Below are positions 41,297-48,879 of a stretch of DNA of 64,000 nt, piece after piece (within the stretch, counting starts at the first letter, position 1; each line of letters begins with the position of its first letter). The notes beneath the pieces are model-generated. The model was given only the letters and a program-made list of their open reading frames with translations. It ran no database searches and was not told the DNA's origin. This stretch comes from Thiobacillus denitrificans (GTDB lineage: Bacteria > Pseudomonadota > Gammaproteobacteria > Burkholderiales > Thiobacillaceae), in the NCBI GenBank assembly GCA_002343685.1, contig DDRS01000027.1, positions 1 to 64,000 on the forward strand, in the 5' to 3' direction. The position numbers and the translations under genes are program-made.

Positions 41297-43993
41297 ATGA
41301 ACGCGCCCGACTGGCATCCGACCTCGCCGCTGTATGCCGGCAATGCAGCGTATCTGGAACAGTTCGGCGACGATGCGCTGGCGCCCTGGCTGACCCAGCC
41401 GTTGCCGGGTACGGCAGCCGCATCGGATGCCGCGCAGGTTGCGGTGCTGCGCCTGATCAATGCCTATCGCTACCTAGGGGTGCGGCAGGCCGACCTCGAT
41501 CCCCTGCGCCGTTTCGAGCCTCCGCCGACGCCCGAGCTCGACCCTGCGCACTACGGCCTGACTGAGGCCGACCTGACGCGCGAATTCGAGACCGGCTCGC
41601 TGTTCGGAGTGGAGCGCACCACGCTGGGTAACATCCTGCAACGCCTGAACAATGCCTATTGCGGCCATGTCGGCGTCGAGTACATGCACATCACCGACGT
41701 GGCGCGCAAACGCTGGCTGCAGGAGCGCATCGAATCGGCGCAGGGACGCTTCGGGGTATCGATCGACCTGAAGAAGCAGCTGCTCAAGCGGCTGACCGAC
41801 GCCGAGACACTGGAGAAATTCCTGCACACCCGCCATGTCGGGCAGAAGCGCTTTTCGCTCGAGGGTGGCGAGAGCCTGATCCCGCTGCTCGACCAGGTGA
41901 TCGCACGCTGTGCGCGCCATGGGGCGAAGGAAATCGTGATGGGCATGGCGCACCGCGGGCGCATCAACGTGCTGGCCAACATCATGGGATGTTCGCTGGA
42001 AAGCCTGTACGAAGAGCCGCTCAACGGTTATCCGGATTCGCCGCTGTCGGGCGACGTCAAATATCACAAGGGATTCTCCTCCGATATCGCTACGCCATAT
42101 GGTCCCGTACACCTGGCGCTGGCGTTCAATCCCTCGCACCTCGAAATCGTGCATCCGGTCGTACGCGGCTCGGTGCGTGCGCGCCAGGACCGGCGCGGCG
42201 ACGTGCTTGGCTACGAGGTGGTGCCGGTGATCCTGCACGGCGACGCCGCGCTGTCGGGGCAGGGCGTGGTGATGGAAAGCCTCAACATGTCTCAGACGCG
42301 CGGTTTCCGAAACGGCGGCGCGATCCATATCGTCATCAACAACCAGATCGGCTTCACCACCTCCGACCCGCGCGATGTACGCTCGACCCTGTACTGTACC
42401 GACGTCGCCAAGATGGTCGAGGCGCCGGTGCTGCACGTCAACGGCGACGATCCCGAGGCGGTGGCCTTTGCCGTGCAGACGGCGGTGGATTTCCGCTATA
42501 CCTTCCACAAGAACTGTTTCATCGACCTGGTGTGCTACCGTCGCCACGGCCACAACGAACAGGACGAACCGCTCGCCACCCAGCCGCTCATGTACCGCCG
42601 CATCCAGGCCCACCCCAGCACGCGTATCCTGTACGCCCAGCGGCTGGTCGACGAAAGCGTGCTGTCCCAGTCGCAGGTGGACGATCTGGTGGACGTCTGT
42701 CGCGAGCGGCTGGAGCATGGCGAATCGTTGAGTTCGCCGATCCTGTCCGATTTCAAGGCGACCTATGGCATGGACTGGGGCCGTTTCAAGCATGGCGATC
42801 CTGGCGAGGTGCCGACTGCGATATCGGCCAGCCGGCTGGATTTCCTGGGCGAGCGCATCACCACGCTGCAGCATGAAATCGAACTGCATTCGCGGGTGCA
42901 GAAGGTGCTGGATGACCGTCGCAGGATGCGTGCAGGCGAGCTGCCGGTGGACTGGGGCTATGCCGAGAATCTGGCCTATGCCAGCCTGCTGGACGTCGGT
43001 TACAACGTTCGGGTGTCGGGCCAGGATTCGGCACGCGGCACCTTCTTCCATCGTCATGCCGTATGGCACGACCAGAAGCGCGAACGCCGCCAGAGCGGCG
43101 TCTATGTGCCGCTCGAACACATCCACGGCAGGCAGGGCGATTTCACCATCATCGATTCGCTGTTGTCGGAAGAAGCCGTGCTGGCATTCGAGTACGGCTA
43201 TGCCACGGCCGATCCCGACACGCTGGTGGTATGGGAGGCGCAGTTCGGTGATTTCGCCAACGGGGCGCAGGTGGTGATTGACCAGTTCATCACCAGTGGC
43301 GAAGCCAAGTGGGGACGCCTGTGCGGCCTGACGCTGATGCTGCCGCATGGCTTGGAAGGGCAGGGACCCGAGCATTCCTCGGCACGCCTCGAACGCTACC
43401 TGCAGCTGTGCGCGCAGGAGAACATCCAGGTCTGCGTGCCGACTCTGCCGGCGCAGATGTTCCACCTGCTGCGGCGGCAGCTCGTGCGCCCGATCAGGAA
43501 GCCGCTGGTGATCATGAGCCCCAAGAGCCTGCTGCGCCATCCCGCCGCCACCTCGTCGCTGGCGGACCTGAGCAGCGGCTCGTTTCTGCCGGTCATCGAC
43601 GACCCGCGCACCCCTCGGGGTGCCAAACGCGTGGTGGCGTGCAGCGGCCGCGTGTGGTTCGATCTCGAGGCGGCGCGTGCGGCACGCGGGCTGGACGACA
43701 TCGCGCTGGTCCGGGTGGAGCAGCTCTATCCTTTCCCGGAAACCGCCTTCCGTGCCGTCCTCGAGGCCTATCCGCAGGCCGGAACATTCGTCTGGGCACA
43801 GGAAGAACCGATGAACCAGGGCGCGTGGTACCAGACCTTGCATCACCTTAATCATTGCGCGCCCGGCGGCCGGCGCTTCCACTATGCCGGCCGGCCTCCG
43901 GCCGCCGCACCGGCGTCGGGCTATGTATCCCGCCACCGGGCGGAACTGGAAGCCTTGCTGAACGATGCGCTGGAGACACCCTATGAAGCTTGA
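41297..43993 (+). CDS. sucA: 2-oxoglutarate dehydrogenase E1 component SucA
   Basis: This 898-residue thiamine diphosphate enzyme has the TPP/Mg-binding segment GDAALSGQGVVMES and the later NNQIGFTTSDPRDVRS. HGLEGQGPEHSSARLER and the C-terminal domain with VRVEQLYPFP are also present. It is somewhat shorter than E. coli SucA (933), mainly at the N-terminal part. It decarboxylates 2-oxoglutarate and loads succinyl on E2. It overlaps sucB by 11 bases. Confidence 0.95.
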   Translation: MNAPDWHPTSPLYAGNAAYLEQFGDDALAPWLTQPLPGTAAASDAAQVAVLRLINAYRYLGVRQADLDPLRRFEPPPTPELDPAHYGLTEADLTREFETGSLFGVERTTLGNILQRLNNAYCGHVGVEYMHITDVARKRWLQERIESAQGRFGVSIDLKKQLLKRLTDAETLEKFLHTRHVGQKRFSLEGGESLIPLLDQVIARCARHGAKEIVMGMAHRGRINVLANIMGCSLESLYEEPLNGYPDSPLSGDVKYHKGFSSDIATPYGPVHLALAFNPSHLEIVHPVVRGSVRARQDRRGDVLGYEVVPVILHGDAALSGQGVVMESLNMSQTRGFRNGGAIHIVINNQIGFTTSDPRDVRSTLYCTDVAKMVEAPVLHVNGDDPEAVAFAVQTAVDFRYTFHKNCFIDLVCYRRHGHNEQDEPLATQPLMYRRIQAHPSTRILYAQRLVDESVLSQSQVDDLVDVCRERLEHGESLSSPILSDFKATYGMDWGRFKHGDPGEVPTAISASRLDFLGERITTLQHEIELHSRVQKVLDDRRRMRAGELPVDWGYAENLAYASLLDVGYNVRVSGQDSARGTFFHRHAVWHDQKRERRQSGVYVPLEHIHGRQGDFTIIDSLLSEEAVLAFEYGYATADPDTLVVWEAQFGDFANGAQVVIDQFITSGEAKWGRLCGLTLMLPHGLEGQGPEHSSARLERYLQLCAQENIQVCVPTLPAQMFHLLRRQLVRPIRKPLVIMSPKSLLRHPAATSSLADLSSGSFLPVIDDPRTPRGAKRVVACSGRVWFDLEAARAARGLDDIALVRVEQLYPFPETAFRAVLEAYPQAGTFVWAQEEPMNQGAWYQTLHHLNHCAPGGRRFHYAGRPPAAAPASGYVSRHRAELEALLNDALETPYEA

Positions 43994-45056
43994 GGTGCGT
44001 GTCCCCACCCTGTCCGACTCGGTCGCCAGCGGCACCCTGCTGCCTTGGCGCAAGCAGGTGGGCGAGGCAGTGGCCCGCGACGAAACCCTGGTCGACCTGG
44101 AAACCGACAAGGTGATCCTGGAAATTCCCGCGCCGGCGTCCGGCACCCTGGTCGAACTACGCCAGCCCGAGGGCGCCGTGGTCAAGGCCGACGAGGTGGT
44201 GGCGGTCATCGAAACCGGCGAGGCCATCGTGGTGCCCGGGCCTGCCGAGAAACCCGTACAGCCAGCCACGCCTGCAGTAGCCGTGCCGACGGTCGCCGCG
44301 GTGCCTGCGCCTGCCATGCCGTTGCCCGTTGCGCCGCCAGCAGGGCCGGCTACACCGGGCGCAAGCCGCCGCGAGCCCATGTCGCGCCTGCGCAGCCGCG
44401 TGGCAGAACGACTGGTCGCGGCACAGCACACCGCTGCCATGCTGACCACCTTCAACGAAGTGAACATGCAGCCAGTGAACGAACTGCGCCAGCGCTTCAA
44501 GGCCGACTTCGAGGTCAAGCACGGCGTCAAGCTCGGCTACATGTCGTTCTTCGTGCGGGCGGTATGCCAGGCGCTGCAGCAGTTTCCCGTCGTCAATGCC
44601 GCCATCGACGGCACCGACATCGTGTGGCAAGGGGATGCCGACATCGGCATCGCGATCTCCAGTCCGCGCGGACTGGTGGTGCCGATCCTGCGCCGCGCGC
44701 AGACGCTGTCGTCCGCCGAAATCGAAGCGGCCATCGCCGACTTTGCCCGCCGCGCGCGCGAGGCGAAGCTCACCCTGGAGGAGCTCAGCGGCGGTACGTT
44801 CTCCATCACCAACGGCGGGGTGTTCGGCTCGCTGCTCTCCACCCCCATCCTCAACCCGCCGCAGTCGGCGATTCTGGGCATGCATACGATCCAGGAGCGG
44901 CCCGTCGCGGAAAACGGCCAGGTCGTGATCCGTCCCATGATGTATCTGGCGCTGACCTACGACCATCGGCTGATCGACGGGCGCGACGCCGTGCAGTTCC
45001 TGGTGGCGGTGAAAGCCGCACTGGAAGCACCCGATGCGTTGTTGCCGGCGGTCTGA
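43983..45056 (+). CDS. sucB: Dihydrolipoyl succinyltransferase (E2) lacking the E3-binding domain
   Basis: The 357 residues start with one lipoyl domain (lipoyl lysine K43 in DLETDKVILE). An Ala/Pro-rich linker follows (about 85-127), and the catalytic domain starts at SRLRSRVAERLVAAQ. The active-site motif DHRLIDGRDA is near the C-terminus. The roughly 35-residue peripheral-subunit-binding domain that normally sits between lipoyl and catalytic domains is not recognisable; only linker is present. That explains the length, some 45 residues below E. coli SucB. No lpd gene follows. How E3 docks is unclear. Confidence 0.92.
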   Translation: MKLEVRVPTLSDSVASGTLLPWRKQVGEAVARDETLVDLETDKVILEIPAPASGTLVELRQPEGAVVKADEVVAVIETGEAIVVPGPAEKPVQPATPAVAVPTVAAVPAPAMPLPVAPPAGPATPGASRREPMSRLRSRVAERLVAAQHTAAMLTTFNEVNMQPVNELRQRFKADFEVKHGVKLGYMSFFVRAVCQALQQFPVVNAAIDGTDIVWQGDADIGIAISSPRGLVVPILRRAQTLSSAEIEAAIADFARRAREAKLTLEELSGGTFSITNGGVFGSLLSTPILNPPQSAILGMHTIQERPVAENGQVVIRPMMYLALTYDHRLIDGRDAVQFLVAVKAALEAPDALLPAV

Positions 45057-45080
45057 CGCTTAATTCCGGGATTGGATGAC

Positions 45081-45944
45081 ATGGTGGCTGCTTTTGAACA
45101 TGATGCTTCGGCTCTGCCGGCCCATGCGCTGGTCGAGGTGCGCGATCTGCATTTCTCGTACGACAACAATGCCGTGCTGAAGGGGGTCAATCTCGCGATC
45201 CCGCGTGGCAAGGTCGTCGCCATCCTGGGTGTCAGCGGCTGCGGCAAGACCACGCTGCTGCGCCATCTCGGCGGCCAGCTCAGGCCGTCGCGCGGCAGTG
45301 TGATGTTCGACGGCCAGGTGGTCCACGAACTCGACAACGCAGGCCTGTATGCGATGCGGCGGAAGATGGGGATGATGTTCCAGGTCAGCGGCTTGTTCAG
45401 CGATCTGTCCGTGTTCGACAACATCGCCTATCCGATGCGCGAGCACACCGACCTTCCGGAGGATGTCATCCGCGACCTGGTGCTGATGAAGCTGCATGCC
45501 GTCGGCCTGCGTGGCGCCCACGATCTGCGCACCAGCGAACTGTCGGGCGGCATGGAACGGCGGGTGGCGCTCGCCCGGGCGATTGCACTCGATCCCCGGC
45601 TGATCATGTACGACGAGCCTTTCGCCGGTCTCGACCCGATTTCGCTCAATACCATCGCCAACCTGATCCGCCGGCTCAACGATGCGCTGGGCCTGACCTC
45701 GATCGTGGTGACCTACGACGTGTCGGAATCGCTGAAAGTGGCCGACTATGTCTATTTCATCCATCACGGCGTGGTGGTGGCCAAAGGGGAGGCTTCTGCA
45801 ATGGAAGACTCGATGGATCCTTTCGTCCATCAATTCGTCCATGCGGAACCCGACGGGCCGGTGGCTTTCCAGTACCCGAGCAGGCCGTATGGGGAGGAAC
45901 TGGCGCTTGCCGCTCAACCGACCGGGATGAAATCCGTTTCCTAG
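45081..45944 (+). CDS. MlaF-like ABC transporter ATPase with substituted H-loop
   Basis: This ATPase is 287 residues from ATG 45081; a TTG at 45072 is possible. Walker A is GVSGCGKTT (50-58), signature LSGGMERR (154-161) and Walker B LIMYDEP. It resembles MlaF, the ATPase of the lipid transporter of the outer-membrane asymmetry pathway. The switch histidine is replaced: VVTYDVSES has Tyr212 where MlaF and most ABC ATPases have His. No mlaE, mlaD or other permease gene is adjacent, so its membrane partner must be encoded elsewhere, if it has one. Confidence 0.8.
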   Translation: MVAAFEHDASALPAHALVEVRDLHFSYDNNAVLKGVNLAIPRGKVVAILGVSGCGKTTLLRHLGGQLRPSRGSVMFDGQVVHELDNAGLYAMRRKMGMMFQVSGLFSDLSVFDNIAYPMREHTDLPEDVIRDLVLMKLHAVGLRGAHDLRTSELSGGMERRVALARAIALDPRLIMYDEPFAGLDPISLNTIANLIRRLNDALGLTSIVVTYDVSESLKVADYVYFIHHGVVVAKGEASAMEDSMDPFVHQFVHAEPDGPVAFQYPSRPYGEELALAAQPTGMKSVS

Positions 45945-46064
45945 CGCGTTTCCGGACTGTCCGAGGTTCAGTTGGGCAGAAAATCGTCGTTATTCCACTC
46001 AATAAACCCATTCAATGGAATCACAGGTGGAAAACGCCGATTATTTATGCGAAAAGGCCCGGGA

Positions 46065-47729
46065 ATGAGCCAGCCGCCAGCACAAGACAATGATGCCTTC
46101 ATCGACTATGGTGCCCTGCGCGCGCTGGTGGTGGACGATTCGCCAGGTATGCGCAATGCCCTGCGGCTGACCCTGTCCAACTTCGGGATCACCAAGATCC
46201 AGATGGTGGCCAATGCCGCCGAGGCCATCTTCCAGATCAAGAACCGTTCCTATGATTTCATCCTGTGCGACTTCAACCTGGGCGTGGGACGCGATGGCCA
46301 GCAACTGCTGGAGGAATTGCGTCATGGCAACCTGATCGCGCTGGAGACCGTCTTCATGATGGTCACGGCGGAATCCTATTATGAAAAAGTGGTCGCCACG
46401 GCCGAGCTGGCGCCGGACGACTACATGATCAAGCCCTTCAGCGCAGAGTTGCTGTGCAGCCGGCTCACGGGCATCCTGTTGCGCAAGCGGGCATTCCGTG
46501 ACGTCTACTGGCATTTCCAGGCGCAGGATCTGGAGGCCTCGATCACGGCCTGCGACGCGCTCATTCACAACAAGCCAAAATATGCCGTGGATGCCTTGCG
46601 CTTCAAAGGCGAACTGCTGGTCGCGCTCGGACGCTTCGAGGAAGCCGAAGCCTTGTATCAGCAAGTGGTGTCGATGCGTGCGATTCCCTGGGCGCGCCTG
46701 GGTCTTGCCCGGGCGCTGCATCTGCAGAAGAAAAACGAAGCGGCCGAGGAAGAACTGCGTGACGTCCTTGAGCGTGCGCCTGAAATGGTCGCCGCCTATG
46801 ACCTGCTCTCCGATGTCTGCCTGGAAAAGAAGGATGTGGCCGCAGCGCAGGAAGCCCTGGAAAAGGGCGTGGCCATCTCGGCCAAGACGGTCCGCAGGCA
46901 GCAGAAACTCGGGGAAGTCGCCTATGGCAACGGCGATCTCGATACCGCTCGTACCGCATTCGATAATGTGCTGGAGAAGGGGCGCCATTCCATTTTCGTG
47001 ACGCCTGCCGACTTCGGCAATCTGTGTCGGGTGCAACTGGAGCAGGGCGATCTGGAGGCAGTGGCCGATACGCTCAAGAAGAACAAAAGCACGCTGCAGG
47101 CGAATCCGGAAGGGCAGCTCGTGATGGCGGTCACGCAGAGCATCGCGCATACCCGGACCGGCAATCTGTCGGAAGCCGCCAAGGCGCTGGATGTGGTGGC
47201 AGGCCTGCGGGCCGACGGTACGCGCGGGGATGCCCAACTGATGCTGGATCTGGCCGGTGCCTGCATGGCCAACGGCCGCCATGAGGAAGCGGATGCCGTG
47301 GTTGCCGAGGTGGCGCGCAACGCACACGACAGCGAGGCGCTGCTGGCGAAGGCGAAGCGTCTCTACGATGAGGCCGGACGGACGGATGCCGGCGCCAGCG
47401 TCCTGGCCTCGGCGACGGGCGATGTGCGCAAGCTCAACAACGAAGGTGTGGTGCTGGCGCAGCGCGGCGACTACAAAACCGCCGTGGAAAAATTGCTGAC
47501 CGCCTGCAGCGAAGCGCCCTATAACCCCCGTATCCTCATGAACGCCGTGTGGGTGATCCTCAAGTACATTGATCAAGTGGGGATGGACGAGACCATGATC
47601 GAGACTGCACGGACTCAGCTCAGGGAGGCGGAGCGCCAAGCGCCCGGCCACCCGCGTCTGGCCGGGCTGCGCTTGCAGATGAAAGATGTGGAAACCCGTT
47701 TCGGCATCCAGCGGAAGGCTGTCCGATGA
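46065..47729 (+). CDS. Response regulator with TPR-repeat output
   Basis: The 554 residues start with a receiver domain: acidic pair VVDDSPG near 22-28, phospho-acceptor D69 in ILCDFNLG and conserved K123 in MIKPFS. The rest, from about 170, is a long series of TPR-like helical repeats (LVALGRFEEAEALYQQVV and several others), with no DNA-binding or enzymatic domain. It therefore acts by protein binding. The next gene, overlapping by four bases, is a soluble histidine kinase, its likely partner. ATG 46065 fits the ribosome site better than upstream ATGs. Confidence 0.87.
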   Translation: MSQPPAQDNDAFIDYGALRALVVDDSPGMRNALRLTLSNFGITKIQMVANAAEAIFQIKNRSYDFILCDFNLGVGRDGQQLLEELRHGNLIALETVFMMVTAESYYEKVVATAELAPDDYMIKPFSAELLCSRLTGILLRKRAFRDVYWHFQAQDLEASITACDALIHNKPKYAVDALRFKGELLVALGRFEEAEALYQQVVSMRAIPWARLGLARALHLQKKNEAAEEELRDVLERAPEMVAAYDLLSDVCLEKKDVAAAQEALEKGVAISAKTVRRQQKLGEVAYGNGDLDTARTAFDNVLEKGRHSIFVTPADFGNLCRVQLEQGDLEAVADTLKKNKSTLQANPEGQLVMAVTQSIAHTRTGNLSEAAKALDVVAGLRADGTRGDAQLMLDLAGACMANGRHEEADAVVAEVARNAHDSEALLAKAKRLYDEAGRTDAGASVLASATGDVRKLNNEGVVLAQRGDYKTAVEKLLTACSEAPYNPRILMNAVWVILKYIDQVGMDETMIETARTQLREAERQAPGHPRLAGLRLQMKDVETRFGIQRKAVR

Positions 47730-48379
47730 AATTCGACGGCACTGACTTCTATGCGGCGCTGATCCATGAACTGAAGAACAATCTGGGCGTGCTGTCGATG
47801 ACGCTCGAGCGCATCCCGCTGCTGGGTGAAGCGGAGCACGACGCCTCGGTCGATTCGGCCCGGCTGTTGTGCCAGAACGTGGTCGATCGGCTGCATCAGG
47901 CACTGTTGATCTACAAGGCGGCCAATCAGCCGATCCATCCCGTACTTGATGCCTATTCGCCGCATGATCTGGTTCAGGAAATCGCGGCCGGCGCAAAGGC
48001 CCTGGCGCACGGCCGCCTGCATGTCGAGACGTCGATCGCCGGGGATACGCCCATACTTTGGTTCTTCGATCGCGACCTGGTCGAAATGGCCTTGCTCAAT
48101 GCCATCCACAATGCACTGACCCATGCGCGATCGACCATCCGGATCGAGGCAGAAATGGAAGCAGGCTGTTTGGCCCTGCGCGTGCGCGATGACTCGCCGG
48201 GCTATCCCGAACATATTCTCGAGAGCGTGGCCGATGGCAGGCCATACGCCGCCACAGGAACCGGCCTGGGCCTGCAGTTTGCCAGGCTGATCGCGCGCAG
48301 CCACGACAACCGGGGGCGCCTGGGCGAACTGCGGCTCGGCAATGACTCCGGTGCGGTTTTCAGCCTGCTTCTGCCTTGA
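47726..48379 (+). CDS. Small soluble histidine kinase
   Basis: The 217 residues have no transmembrane or sensor domain. An H-box, ALIHELKNNLGVLS, carries His14, followed by a dimerisation helix pair and an ATPase domain with the N box LLNAIHNALTHA, G1 VRDDSPGYP and G2 GTGLGLQFARLIARSH. The glycine-rich boxes are intact, so autokinase activity is expected. It overlaps the REC-TPR gene by four bases, forming a two-gene signalling unit. The input probably comes through protein contacts. Confidence 0.87.
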   Translation: MKFDGTDFYAALIHELKNNLGVLSMTLERIPLLGEAEHDASVDSARLLCQNVVDRLHQALLIYKAANQPIHPVLDAYSPHDLVQEIAAGAKALAHGRLHVETSIAGDTPILWFFDRDLVEMALLNAIHNALTHARSTIRIEAEMEAGCLALRVRDDSPGYPEHILESVADGRPYAATGTGLGLQFARLIARSHDNRGRLGELRLGNDSGAVFSLLLP

Positions 48380-48410
48380 GCGGGCGGGGAACAGTGCCCA
48401 AGCCTGCGCG

Positions 48411-48755
48411 CTATTCTTCCAGCAAGGTCACTGTGGCTTCGGCGGTCGTGCTGTCGATGTCGAGCCGTACCACGCAGTATTCGGCCTGCTCGTCGATAGG
48501 CGTCGGATCGTCCGCGCAGCTGCAGCCGGCAATGATCCCCGTGTAGAAAATACCCGCCTTGGCCCGGATCAAGCCGGCTTCCTCGTTCACGCTGATGATC
48601 ATTGCCTGGAAGGGCCGGTCCGTTACGTAGCTGCTGGACGACAAGCCCTGCTGCAGCGGGAGATATCCGGCATCCAACTGTTCGATTTCCTGCTTGAGGA
48701 CAGTCTGGAACGCGGGGGTGTTCCAGGCACGCAAGGATTGAGGGAACTGGCTCAT
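48411..48755 (-). CDS. Small hypothetical protein with a CxC motif
   Basis: The 114 residues start at MSQFPQSLRAWNTPAFQ; a 12-residue longer start is possible. I do not recognise it by name. It is predicted as a compact alpha/beta protein with a Cys-x-Cys segment (GCSCADDPTPIDEQ) near residue 79 and a beta-rich C-terminus (ATVTLLEE). It is convergent with the kinase gene and downstream of the GGDEF-EAL gene on the other side. No function is proposed. Confidence 0.6.
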   Translation of the reverse strand: MSQFPQSLRAWNTPAFQTVLKQEIEQLDAGYLPLQQGLSSSSYVTDRPFQAMIISVNEEAGLIRAKAGIFYTGIIAGCSCADDPTPIDEQAEYCVVRLDIDSTTAEATVTLLEE

Positions 48756-48879
48756 GGGCTTTGCCTTCTTCAAATAAGGGGCGTGTGGCACGTCGTGGGC
48801 GGCCGGTCATGCATCACATCCGGTGCACAAGTGGAACGAAACCGTGCCGGGTGTGGGGACAGGCATTGTCCGCCCAGGG

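Noticed and set aside
41474..44530. Very long (1018-aa) open frame opposite sucA and sucB
   Set aside because: Antisense to two well-recognised enzymes in high-GC DNA; its translation resembles no protein, and the sense genes explain the region.
46041..47996. 651-aa open frame opposite the REC-TPR gene
   Set aside because: Shadow frame. The plus strand has REC motifs, TPR repeats and an overlapping kinase gene.
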